This document shows positions 35,823 to 47,720 of a DNA stretch of 64,000 bases, piece after piece. The DNA is from Branchinecta lynchi (taxonomy: Eukaryota > Arthropoda > Branchiopoda > Anostraca > Branchinectidae): NCBI GenBank assembly GCA_023053575.1, contig JAKZAP010000016.1:15580030-15644029 (forward strand). The letters run 5' to 3'. A model generated the notes under the pieces. That model saw only the letters and a list, made by a program, of their open reading frames with translations. It was not told the origin of the DNA and did no database searches. A program made the translations under genes and the position numbers. Numbering within the stretch: the first letter of the stretch is position 1; each line of letters starts with the position of its first letter.

Positions 35823-38340
35823 AATTGCGATCGCTGTATGGCACTTGGCCGAAGGGCAAGTGCCATAAAAAGGAAACAAAAACGAAGGAAAAAACTGGAG
35901 AGAAAAGACTAAAGCTAAAATAAGGGTTTACAGGTTATACGACACTAGTCTTCCTCATTATTTCTATTAAAAGGACTTCGAAATTCAGAAAGAACTAGAC
36001 CTACGTTGCCTGGACAACGTGAAGTGTTGCAGCAACCTTTTGGTTTTGTTTCTTCGCTAACGGTTAAATGCTGAATTTGTCAACCCATCGAGGTTTTCAA
36101 AATGGTATGTTCCAATCCATGAATAATATTTTTCTTCACATGGATATCCTCAGCGTTGAAAAAAAAAAAAAGAATATCGGAAGTGGGGACTAAATTGACT
36201 TTGCAGTCAGTTTAACTTTATCCTTTTCAATCGTAGACATCGTGGCTTATGGAAACTTGGAACATTATCTTATATAACCTAGTTGTTCTTAGAAAGCTAT
36301 CCATAGCTTTTTAGTTCGAAATACCAAGGATGCCACTCTACTAATTATTGCGAAACACATCGATGTTTTACGTTATCATTTGTATCCATTCCGTTAACAC
36401 TCAACTCTAGGTTACACTGAAAGACCATCGCCATCGACCATTCTAGCATCTTATGAAAATGACAATGCTTTAGCAACCGATTCTTGAACGACGACATGAA
36501 CCAAACTTTTGTTGGCATCAAAAAACCGGAAACAAAATAGGTACACATACTAAGCAAAGTCGGAAGCCCCTCATCGCCGAAGACGATTATGGTGTAATCA
36601 CCGATTATTAGTTACCAGTCCTGACTTGTCTCACAGTTGGGTTCCGCCTATGCTTTGTTTGAGCTACTGTTCTTACCCTCTGATTTATAAAGATTAAAAA
36701 ATATGCACCAATTTTCACAAGTTTCTAGCCCCTCATGAACCCCTTCTAGCAACCGGTTCTTACTTGCAAGTCCATCTCCCCGAGATAGACATGGGACCTA
36801 ATTGTTCTCGCGATCAAATACACAAGAAAGAAATAATGGGATTAATAGGTACACCAACTACCAACGTTGCTAAACCCTCATCGCCGAAGATGATTATGGT
36901 CTAACAGCCGACTGTTTCTTACAAGTACCCTATCTGTCTCACGATTGGGATCGGCCTATTTTTGGTTTCAGTTTGTACATCACTACTCAAGTTGTCAACC
37001 CCTCCAAACTTTCGAACTGTTGTGTCTCATGAAGGAATTTTTGTACCAAAAAAGCAGATGACATATACTTTGATCAGCTCATCGAAGTCTATCGAATGCT
37101 TTAAAAAAAAAATTCTATCTGTACTAGTTCAAAAGTTGAAACGTTTGTTTGCAGTTGGTATATTGTCGGTAATGTGCAGCTCAGTCTCTTTCTTTACCGT
37201 GTGCTGTCCGCTACAAAATCATCGGTGAAATTCTTGCCGAATTGCTACTGTGCCAATCTGAAATTTGTGGTGACTTATTGCTCGTTCGCTAATGACGTTA
37301 CTTCTTCACTGTGCATCCCCAATGGTTCTAATCAGTATTACTTGCAAGAATTTTGCCATTTTTCGTCCACCCAATGGTACTGCGCTCTTTTATTTACCGC
37401 GTTTGGCTCTTTTCGAGCCGGACCAGCTGGTCCCACTGTCCGGATTTGTTTAACATGTCAAGAAATCGTGGTGAATCTGTATAACTAAACAAAAGGTGGC
37501 CGGATTTGTGAATAAATTTGGTCAGAGGGACCTAGTCTTTAACCCGCACATTCGGTTCTTAAGTTGTTTTTGATGTTACGGACTGAATCCGGTACAGTCC
37601 TATGATTTACAGAGGAATGCACATTACAGAGATCCGTAGTGTTTTTTGCCGTAGGCCAACTTTCTAATATCACCACTTAGAAAGGTGCAATTTCTTTAGC
37701 AATGAGAGAACTTTTGAAGTTTAAGAGGCCCATCTGATATCATTTCTCTTCCTAAATCCCAATTGTAAGAAATGGAACGATAAACTCACCTGAAATCTCG
37801 AACCGAAATGGGTAGAAACACTAGATGGCAGCACCTTCGGACCTGTGGGAAAATTACACTTTTTTTATTCTGTAAATTATTCTATATTATCACTCAAAGA
37901 AGATGTATTGGCTGTGGGGCCAGGGAACTGTAGCACATATTTCGCACTTATAGATTTTAGTCCACCTTCAGTTTAAAACTGGTGCCTGTCTGCTTGCCTG
38001 CTAGAACGGAGCTTTCCACTCGAAAGCGAAAACATGATTTGATGAAACGAAAGCTTGGCTGCATAACTTCAGATAGTCCTCTCTGACATAGGTTTTATAA
38101 CTCCACTTTACTTCACACAGTGTAGGCCAGTGGTTCCCAACCTTTTCCGTACCGCGTACCCCTAATCAAGGTTCGAAAAGATTGCGTACCCCCTTTTTCA
38201 GAACGTGAAAAAGACGATAGTTATTATCATAAATGATGAGGCATACATGCATAAAAATATATACAAAATCAATGAGGCAATCAATAGAGGCTGCCTTGTA
38301 GCAAAAACTTTGTCGAATCTCGGCTCGACGTCGTTAGTCA
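35823..38340 (+). repeat. 2.4-kb tandem duplication, copy B (family Y)
   Basis: Matches copy A throughout except for three changes. It lacks the 333-bp insertion (empty site at about 36595). It lacks 40 bp holding both hairpins (junction caaccttttggttttg near 36030). It has about 500 extra bases at 37140-37641. It ends at gacgtcgttag and continues uniquely with tcacagatttggtagtc. Confidence 0.9.
37140..37641. other. 500-bp sequence unique to duplication copy B
   Basis: Inserted between aaaagttga and ttttttgccgtaggcc, which are adjacent in copy A and in the inverted Y. No terminal repeats or target duplication seen. A 90-codon plus frame (..NCYCANLKFVVTYCSFANDV..) matches nothing I know. Confidence 0.6.
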
Positions 38341-38650
38341 CAGATTTGGTAGTCAGACTGTGTCTGTGTTTGGTTCTATGTTCTCTGTACTTTCGTCAAG
38401 CTCCATCGCAAACTTTTTCGTTAGCTTAATTCGCAACCTAAATGACAATATCACTTGCAATGTCTTCGCTTCTTCTTGAAACAATGTTGTTTGACACAGG
38501 AACAGATTTTACGGCAGTAGGCTAGCTGTTTTTGAATCAACCTTGTTGGATTCACTAAGCAATCTTCACGAATATCACCACTGCCGATCGAAAAGCCGCG
38601 TTTGTGTTGAGATTACAATTCCCGCGTCATAGTAGAATTTACGCTGTGGG
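38128..38650 (+). mobile_element. hAT left-end fragment (CAGTGGTTCCCAACC), copy B
   Basis: Same terminal repeat as 35610, running on through a non-coding body to an undefined point near 38500. No complement of the terminal repeat was found downstream. Confidence 0.45.
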
Positions 38651-39144
38651 GACGGCCGCAGATATTCTGAACTTCATAACTAGAGCAAATAGTGGAAAAT
38701 AAAAAAGATCCCTTTGTAGAATCCAAATAATTCAGTGTATTGAGTTAAAAGACACCAAAATTAGTTTGTTTTGCAGTTTCACTTTAATGGCGTTAAGAAT
38801 AATTCATTCAGCTGAAGCTATACTCTCACAAACAAGGCAGAGGTCACATCAAGACAATTGTGTCCCCCCTCCCCCTTTTCGCTCCTGATACATCGTATCC
38901 CCGATAAACGGGTAAAATAGCGTGTAGACTACTCCCAAATAGCGAAACGACAGATACTGCCCAAATTATTTTTATTACGATCTGTTTAGATAAGCTAGAC
39001 AAATATTGCCATACAGACAGACGCTCAAAATTTACGACTGAATTGCCGTAAAGCATGAATCCCGTAGGCATAGGGAGGGGGTCACAAACCTACCTGCCAA
39101 GCCTCGGCTGGCAGTTCCTGGCGTAGGTTGTGCTTAAGCTACTA
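38651..39144. other. no recognisable feature
   Basis: Mixed sequence between repeats; a 75-codon minus frame is unsupported. Confidence 0.35.
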
Positions 39145-39472
39145 GCAGGGGTGGTCCGAAGCACTCAGGCCAGGGGGGGGGGGGGGGGTAGATCCATAAT
39201 TTCAACGACTCCTGGATCGTAATATACGACTAGCACGTACCGACAAAAATGAACTGTTGCCACTACGCGGCAATGGCGCACATACCCCACCAACAAATAA
39301 TAGAGCCGGTGTGAAACTAGCTGCAATGCATTAGGTGAAATTATTCTTGTAATCAAAATTTGTATATACATACCTTCATAGCCGCAGCTTTACATTTAAG
39401 CTTTCGCTAAAGAGGAAAGCTTTCAACGCCTGTACCCGGGACAAATTAAAGCAAGCGCCATTCGAAGTTTTT

Positions 39473-42400
39473 GTGTTGCGAGAGCAACACTTTGGTTTTG
39501 TCCTCGTTTTTTTTTTTTTTTTTTTTTTTCCTATGACTCCGATTTCATTTTATTCCTGGTAACTGAGAAGGGTGTAACCTGTGCGGTTTTTACGGAAAGT
39601 GTGGACCTTAGTCCGGATTGATGAATATTACATTACATTTTGGAAAGCTCCGTAGAACTCTTGCCTGGGGCCAATAAGGATGGTTTTTGCTTGTCCTCGA
39701 GCCAGAGCCTACGGTTTGCGAAGTGAAGTGGAGTTGTATAGCCTATGTCAGAGAGGACTATCTGAAGTTGTGTAGCGAACCTTTCGTTTCATCAAAAGAT
39801 GTTTCTGCTTTCGAGTGGAAAGCTCCGTTCTAGCACGCAAGCAGGCAGGCACCAGTTTCAAATTGAAGATGGACTAAAATCTATAAGTGTTAAATATATG
39901 CGGCAGTTACCCGGCCCCACAGCCAACATATCTTCTTTGAGTGATAAATAGAAAAATCTACAGAGACAAAAAAGTGGCTTTTTCCCACGGGTCCGAAAGT
40001 GCTGCCATCTATTGTTTATGTCCATGTCTGCGACGATTTCAGCTGTGTGTATAATTTTTTTTTTTTGCACTTTTGTTTGTGGTAGAGTAACGGTATCAGA
40101 TGTGCCTCTTAAACTTTAAAAGTTCTCTCATTGCTAAAGAAACTAGAGCTTATCCTTTGCTCCTTTCTAAGTCGTGACGTTAGAAAGTTGGCCTACGGCA
40201 AAATAGTCAACTTTTGAACTAAGACAGGTAGAATTTTTTTTTCGACGGCAATCGATAGCCATTGATGAGCTGATCAAAGTATATGTCATCCATTTTTTGG
40301 TACAAAAATTCCTTCATGAGATACACCAGTTTGAAAATTTCAAAGGGGTTGACAACTTCATAGTAAGGTACATTGAAACCAAAAATAGGCGATACCAGTT
40401 ATGATACATATAGGGGACTTTTAAACAACAGTCGACTGTTAGCCCATAATCATCTTCGGTAATGAGGGTTTTGCAGCTTTTGCTAGTTGGTATACCTGTT
40501 ATTTGTTTCCGGTGTATTCGATGGTAAGAACAATTTGGTTCCCAATGGTAAGATATGCAAGGGACTTGTAAGTAATAATCGGCTGTTATGCTACAATCAT
40601 CTTCTGCGATGATGGGTTTGCAGCTTTTGCTAGCTGGTGTACCCATTATTTGTTTCCGGTTAACTTAATGTATATCACGGGAGAGGGACTTGTAAGTAGG
40701 AATCGGTTCACGAGGGGCTAGGAATTTTTGCAAATGGGTGCACATTGTATTCGATTTCTAGAAATCTGACGGTAAGAAAGTTTGTGTCGATGGTCTATCA
40801 ATGTAACCGAGGATTAACTGTTTACACAACGGATACAAACGAAAATGTAAAGCAATGAGGTAGTTTCATAATAATTAATAGTGTCATCTATGGCATTTTA
40901 ATCCTGAAAAGTTACGGATAGCTTTCTATTACCAATTAGATTATATAAGATATTGTTCCAAGTTTTCATCCGTCACAATGTCTACGATTGAAAAGGATAA
41001 AGTACAACTGACTGCAAAGTTAATTTAGTCCCTTCTTCCTATATTATTTTGTTGTTGTTTTTACAACGCTGAAGAATACATTTTGATCATATGATTAATT
41101 TTTTTAGAACATCCTGTTTAAAAAGCTTATGCTGTAATCATCTTCAGCGACGAGGGGCTTGCAACTTTTGATAGCTGGTATATCCATTATTTGTTTCCGG
41201 TGAATTTGATGTCAATCACGGGAGACGGACTTGTAAGTAAGAATCGGTCCACGAGGGGCTAGAAATTTTTGAAAATTGGTGCACATTGTATTCGATTTCT
41301 GTAAATATGACAGTAAGAAAGTTTGTATCGATGGTCTATCGCTATAACCTAGGATTAACTGTTTACGCAACGGGTACAAACGATACGGTAATGTAAAACA
41401 ATAAGGTAATTTTGTAATATTAATAGTGTCATCTATGGTATTTTAATCCTGAAAAGTTACGGATAGCTTTATAATATCAACTAGATTATATAAGATATTG
41501 TTCCAAGTTTTCATCCGTCACGATATCTACGACTGAAAAGGATAAAGTTCAACTTCTACGGCAATCGATAGCCGCTGCTGAGCTGATCAAAGTATATGAC
41601 ATCCATTTTTTGGTAAAAAAATTCCTTTATGAGATACACCAGTTTGAAAGTTTCAAGGGTTTGACAACTTCAGTAGTAAGGTACACACTGAAACCAAAAA
41701 TAGGCGATACCAGTTGTGAGACATTTAGGGGACTTGTACGCGACAGGCGACTGTTAGCTCATAATCATCTTCGGCAATGAGGGGTTTGTAGCTCTCGCTA
41801 GTTGGCGTACCTGTCATTTGATGAACAATTTGGTTCCCAAATGTAAAACATGCAAGGGACTTGTAAGTAATAATCGGCTGTTATGCTACACAAATATTCA
41901 GCGATGAGGGGTTTGCAACTTTTGCTAGTCGGTGTACCCATTATTTTTATCCGGTGAACTTGATGTCTATCACGGGAAAGGGACTTGTCAGTAGAATCGG
42001 TGCACGAGGGGCTAGAAATTTCTGCAAATTGTTGCACATTGTATTCGATTTATATAAATCTGACGGTAAGGAAGTTTGTATCGTTGGTCTATCGCTGTAA
42101 CCTAGGATTTACTGTTAACGCAACGGGTACAAACGATACTGTAATGTAAAACAAGGTAGTTTCGTAATAATTAATAGTGTCATCTATGGTATTTTAATCC
42201 TAAAAAGTTACGGATAGCTTTATAATACCAACTAGATTATATAGGATATTATTCCAAGTTTTTATCCGTCACGATGTCTACGTTTGAAAAGGATAAAGTT
42301 CAACTGACTGAAAAGTCAATTTAGTCCCTTTTTCCGATATGCTTTTGTTGTGGTTAGGGCAATCGATGGCCCTTGAAGAGCTGATCAAAATATATGCCAT

Positions 42401-43289
42401 CCATTTTTTGGAACAAAAATCCTTCATGAGATAAACCAGTTTGAAAGTTTCAAGGGGTTGACAACTTCAGGAGTTAGGTACACACTGAAACCAAAAATAG
42501 GCGATACCAGTTGTGAGACATGTAAGGGACTTGTAAGCAACAGTCGACTGTAAGCAACAGTCGACTGTTAGCTCATAATCATCTTCGGCAACGAGGAGTT
42601 TGCAGCTTTTCCTAGTTGGTATACCTGTTATTTGTCTCAGGCGTATTCGATGGTAAGAACAATTTTGTTCCCAATTGTAAGACATGCATGGGACTTGTAA
42701 GTAATAATCGGCTTTTATGCTATAATCATCTTCAGCGATGAGGGGTTTGTAACTTTTGATAGCTGGTGTATCCATTATTTGTTTCCGGTGAATTTGATGT
42801 CAATCACGGGAGACGGACTTGTAAGTAAGAATCGGTTCACGAGGGGCTAGAAATTTTTGAAAATTGGTGCACATTGTATTCGATTTCTGTAAATATGACA
42901 GTAAGAAAGTTTGTATCGATGGTCTATCGCTATAACCTAGGATTAACTGTTTACGCAACGGGTACAAACGATACGGTAATGTAAAACAATAAGGTAGTTT
43001 TGTAATAATTAATAGTGTCATCTATGGTATTTTAATCCTGAAACGTTACGGATAGCCTTCTTCCGATATTGTTTTGTTGTTGGTTTTACAACGCTAAAGA
43101 ACAACTTTTGATTATGTGATTATTCTTTTTAGAACATACCGTTTTAAAAGCTTCGATAAGTTGACAATTTCAGCATTTAACCAACAGCGAAGAAACAAAA
43201 CCAAAGTGTTGCTCTCGCAACACTTTAGCCGGCGAAGCCGGACAAAGGTTGCCGCAACACTTCACGTTGCCCGGGCAACGTAGGTCTAG
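39473..43289 (-). repeat. family Y, inverted copy with internal repeats
   Basis: Runs as the reverse complement of the duplicated Y block: the end gttgcccgggcaacgtaggtctag at 43289 corresponds to the start at 33595. The AAAGTGTTGC stem hairpin occurs at both ends (39473-39495 and 43205-43228), in opposite orientations. Inside, gcaatcgatagcc..gagctgatcaaagtatatg recurs near 40246, 41560 and 42358, with gttttgctagttggtatacc-type and acgaggggctagaaattttt words in each, giving three diverged units of 0.8-1.3 kb. The GCCGGCGAAGCCGG hairpin lies near 43228-43241. Confidence 0.8.
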
Positions 43290-43916
43290 TTTAATCTGCC
43301 TTTGTCTAAAAGATTCTAGCCCTTAATGAGTTTCAATCTAAAAAATTCCAAGCCTAATTGCTAAGTAAATGACACACCGTTCCTCTAAATAGAGAATACT
43401 AGGAAATGTGCTACAGGCGAAATTTGTGAAACGCCGAGGAGCAGAGCATCTTTTCGCGATCCATTGAAAAGGAAAATATAGCTATGAAATCACAAATCTG
43501 TCCGTCGAAAAAGGACAAAATAGTCGCCATAGAAAACAAAGTAAGTTTGTTCCGAACTAATAGCAAAAAAAGGGAATTTTCAAGTTAAAGACACGCTTAT
43601 TCAGAAACGAAACAAGGAAAACAGGTTTGCCAGTGCATAAAAAAAACACAATCCGGATTTACGGAAGAGTGAAAAGTAAAGAATAGCCATGAAATAACAA
43701 CTCTGTCCATCGAAAAAAGTGACAAATAGTGCCCATCGAAAACAAAACAGATTTGTTCCAAACTCATAACCAAAAAAGTAATTTTCACGTTAAAAACACA
43801 CTTCCTCAGAAACAAAACGAGGAAAACAGGTTTGCCAGTGCATTTAAAAAAGATCCGGATTTACGAACGTAACAAACTTTTGGTCTTTGCCCGATATGAG
43901 TTTACAGATAGGACAA

Positions 43917-44618
43917 GGCCAAAGGTTTCGATGGGATCCAAAAAATCTAACATTTGATACAAACAATTGGGGCATGTCTTTGCCATTCAGTCTTCGTCAG
44001 TTTCCTTGAATATTTCTACTCTTAAAATAAAGTTCAACAACGGATTCAGCATGCCTAATTTCCCCGATACCGAATCTCTAATCGATTCCAGAAACAATTT
44101 TGAGCTTCAGCCAAATTTCCAGTTTCAGCCGAATTCCCGATAAACATACTTTTTTTTACTTTTTTTTTAACTGTAAAGTCATCCACGCACAGAGCTATGC
44201 CGGTTTGAGAATAAATGGGTAGGGACTGCTATAGTCGAAAATTGGTCGACAAATTTTTTGTCAGGTTTTCGCCAGATTACGGGTGAACTACTTGTCCGGC
44301 AAAAATATAAATTTTATATTCGGATTCAGCATGTCTCCTTATCCCTAAATCAACTATCCTAATAGCTTTTAAAACAAATTTTGCTGTGCCCTTTAAGTTT
44401 AACACCCCCCCTCGCTGATCCTCACCCCTACATATAGGGCTTCAAAGCCCATCTACGAAGTTGACCTTACTGTTGACACAAAGAATCCTCACACCAATTT
44501 TCATCAAAATATCTCATTCCCTTAGAGAGTTATCGTGTGTACAGACGGACAGACAGACGCCGGACAACTTTTGCGATGCCAGAGGTATCCCTCCACTGAC
44601 GTTTTTCGATCGCAATAA
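43917..44618 (-). mobile_element. family V element, copy 4, inserted in Z
   Basis: Starts aaggccaaaggtttcgatgggatcc and ends cctccactgacgtttttcgatcgcaat. The flanking Z sequence (gtttacagata | agacgccggttcgcaga) is contiguous in Z copy 1 at 25546-25580, which defines the insertion point. Confidence 0.8.
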
Positions 44619-44739
44619 GACGCCGGTTCGCAGACAGAGATTATATCACTGTATTATAGTTTTGATGTAGCGTACTTTTATTTTATTTTGAAAGTACCGC
44701 GTACAACTTTATTTGCTATTCGACACACAACCAGCGCAC

Positions 44740-44875
44740 GACCTTCTACCCTGCTTCCTGGCCGACGATTGAAATTAAGTGTCTTTTTGTGTATGTTCAT
44801 GTGTTTTATTTGTTTTCTGCATTTACTCCGCTTTCTGAAAATGGCGAAACTTGTGTGACGAAAACTCAAGTAAGT
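44740..44875 (+). repeat. LINE/SINE 3' end, (AAGT)n tail reduced
   Basis: gaccttctaccctgcttcctggccgacgattgaaattaag..tttactccgctttctgaaaatggcg: same 3' end as at 23160 and 55320. Confidence 0.6.
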
Positions 44876-45067
44876 AAAGCTACTTCTGAAAAATTGCAAC
44901 TTAAAACTGGTTTGCAGAATTTGATTCTTTCTTTGTAAAAACAAACCACGATTCACTGATGAAACAAACTTTCGTCTTTCGCCCGATAGAAACACTATGC
45001 CTTTCTCCAATGGTTTAACTTTAACAGTTTGGTTTAACTTGGTTTAACAGTTTGTAAAAATACTTCG

Positions 45068-45566
45068 TCCTTTCGCCAGTCTGTAGTATCTGAAGCTTGC
45101 AAAAAGATAAAATTTGGATATTCTAAGATTGTGTCAAACCGGTCTAAGTATAACAGTAAGGCTTTGGTTTCTTTGTATTCAGTTTTTTGCGACCTTTCTA
45201 TACTCTATTTTTCTGGGACTTTTATTTTATTGAAAAAGAGTGACATGCGTAAACTACGTACATGTTACTACAAATACTGTAAATACCTGCTTTATTTACC
45301 TATTTCGTACCGAAATCGGAAAATAATCCGAAAATACCAAGCCCTTGATATAACGGCAAAACTCCAGGAGCTTCATAAAAATTTATCTGGACAAGCGTAT
45401 GAACGGCTTACTCCATATCACGGGCTCATCCGTTTGTTCTGTTGATTTTGTGTGTTTATTTTGTTGTATTAGTGTTTCTTCAGTTGTTTATTTGTTTCTT
45501 TCTCTTCTTTACTCCACTATCCTCACATTGTTTTGTGCAGTGGGTTACAAATAAATTATTATTATT
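45068..45566 (+). pseudogene. LINE reverse-transcriptase C-terminus with (ATT)n tail
   Basis: The frame 45131-45445 reads ..LSILYFSGTFILLKKSDMRK.. LRTCYYKYCKYLLYLPISYRN.., resembling the post-catalytic 'YG-x-ETW-x-L-x-K-x-D-x-x-K-L' end of non-LTR polymerases. A T-rich 3' UTR and aataaattattattattatt follow. 5'-truncated. Confidence 0.7.
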
Positions 45567-45831
45567 ATTAATGCAGCATATGCAAGCATGTCGGGAAGGT
45601 CTATATCTGCCTCAGTCTTCATCTGCGACTTTACCACGAAATTAGGTCCGAGTCTCGATACGCGACAGAGGATGCTATACACAGCAAATGAGAAACGAGA
45701 AGTTCGCTTTATAAATAACTTAACTGTTTTAGAAAACTTAAACATAAAATAAATTATTTTCGAGTTGGATAGAGTGTCCTAAATTTCGCGAAGCTTTTCA
45801 GTTGTGCTTTAACACTAGCTGTGCTTTAACC

Positions 45832-46043
45832 CCCCCCCCCCCAAATATTGTCGGGCAGTCAGTAAAAAATAGCGTCGCGATTTTTCCTAAAAACAGTCGA
45901 TTTTCCTTAAAAACGGTCAGTTTTTCTTAAAATCGGTAGATTTTTCTTCAAAACAGTCGTTTTTCCGCAAAAAAAGGCGGTAAAAATGATCAGCCAGTCG
46001 GTAAATACCTTGCCCCCCCCCCCAAACATTTTGGATAGTAACG
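45832..46043. repeat. Z right-terminal region
   Basis: cccccccccccaaatattgtcgggcagtcagt, repeated 'aacagtcg/tttttc' words and a second C-run before aacattttggatagtaacgcct; equivalent to 26330-26513. Confidence 0.7.
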
Positions 46044-46255
46044 CCTATGCTAGCATAGAGGCCAAAAATTTACCTCCCGACTAGAATAAGCTATTCCATC
46101 CTAAGAAATAAATTTCGGGGGTACACTAAAACCTTCCTTGTCCTTTCCTGTTTCCAAGCGTTGTTCTCACCTCAACCTCGCTTTGTAATTGACCCTTTCT
46201 TTTCTTCATCACTTCTGGGCCCACTTGTTTTGTGGGTCTCCTGTCAGTTTGACCA
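46044..46255. repeat. second copy of the 210-bp Z-flank segment
   Basis: Matches 26514-26735 (atgctagcatagaggccaaaaatt ... ttttgtgggtctcctgtc). 46256-46885 to its right has no recognisable content. Confidence 0.7.
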
Positions 46256-46885
46256 ACAATCCATATACATAACCTTGCCTTGTCTCTTGCTTTTGGTCTA
46301 TAAGGTATATTAATGATCCAGTCAGACTTCACTTTAACAACTAACCTATTATAATTTTGACAGGCTAAAGTCTGAAAGACCTAAATGAGGCATGAATTAC
46401 ATTGGAATAGAACAGGTAGCCGTGTTGCTGAACCCGTGAATCAAGTCTGACCTATCGGGTTACGAAACCTGATTTAAACGAATTGACTTGTCTTTAGGGA
46501 GGGGCTTACAACCGAAGCCGTGCAGAGCCAAAATTAACAATTACTTTTGAACAGCTCGGATTATTTTTCATTAAAATGAATGCCCGGGGACCTGGGCGAG
46601 TCCGAAATAAACGACTGATACGACTTAGCAAAAAGCAGGGGAGGGGGGGTTGGGTGAACCAAAGATCGATTTTGGAACGGTTATCGTAACCGTTCACGAT
46701 TCTTGGTTCAGATTAAAATTCACCGTCATCAACTAGAAAGTAAAAACAATGGCAGAACAGCAAATAGAAAAATCTACTAAAATTTAAATAAGAACTGAGC
46801 TATTAAAACATGACTTGAATTGTTTTTGATTATTATTTTTAATTTTTTTTATTTTTTTATTTTCAATTTTAATTTTTAAATTTTA

Positions 46886-47372
46886 TTTGGCAGTACAAAA
46901 CGCATACGTCAGCGGAATTTTTGTTCAAATAATTCTAGTATATTTATATAAATTTTAGTTTTTCAATTTTCCTTTTCATTTCTTAATTTTATTTGACAGT
47001 GCAAAACGGATAGGTCAGCTGAATTTTATGAGAGTTATATTTAGACCTTTCTTGGCAAGGGTCTTCAAAGCTCAAAGCCGCTTAAGTTGGAAAAACGAAC
47101 TTGTCGTTTGCCACACAAACTTGTGGTTTTCCACACGAACTTGCAGTTTTCCACAAGTTCGTTTTTCCAACTTGAGCGGCTTTGAGCCCGAAGAAGACAA
47201 AATATTCTTTGAGCCCAAGCTGACTTTGAAACATTTATTCAAACAAGGGAGACCCTTGAGGAGAGGACCCTTGCCAAGAAGGGCCGAAGTACATTTCTCA
47301 TAAAATTCAGCTGACGCATGCGTTTTGCACTGTCAAATATGACTCGCAGCCACCTTGGGCTGAATGAATATT
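46886..47372. repeat. U-family palindrome with a 20-bp tandem triplet
   Basis: TTTGACAGTGCAAAACGGAT (46992) is answered by ATGCGTTTTGCACTGTCAAAT (47318). Next inward GCCGCTTAAGTTGGAAAAAC pairs with its complement, and at the centre three 20-bp units of the kind 'acttgtggttttccacac' lie at about 47098-47155. Core block gaggacccttgccaagaagggccgaa at 47268. A partial extra arm lies at 46886. Confidence 0.75.
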
Positions 47373-47720
47373 TATTCTTAATTTTACTTTTAATAATTCT
47401 AAATTTAAACCTTAGTTTAAATTTTAATTTTAATCTGCTTAAATTTTAATTTTCTGTTCAATAGATATACCCTCCATCAAAACCCAGTTGGCTGCTCATT
47501 TAGCTGCAGTTGCAGCTATAAATTCTTCCTCCATTTTGTTTTTTAAATATCTTCCTTCACATGTTATCGTTTTCGAATTTTGACCGTGTTTTTACGTAAT
47601 TTCCAATGTTTTGGGAGGTTCAGGACGAAAAGTGTTTTCGCAACACCCGGTTCCCTTTGAACGCGGGTTGGCGCCAAAACACACCTTAGACGATCTTCTA
47701 GAAAACTAGAACTAACTAGA
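47373..47720. other. no recognisable feature
   Basis: AT-rich sequence and a short minus frame, unsupported. Confidence 0.35.

Larger units (their letters stand above)
39146..46043. mobile_element. family Z element, copy 2, exploded by nested insertions
   Basis: Left end CAGGGGTGGTCCG and family body (39146-39470), matching 24728-24970. The body resumes at about 43297 (ctgcctttgtctaaaagattc) after the inverted Y. It is interrupted again by a V element (43917-44618) and by LINE pieces (44700-44870, 45068-45566). It finishes with gccagtcggtaaataccttg, a C-run and ggatagtaacgcct at 46043. At least four later insertions are nested in it. Confidence 0.7.
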
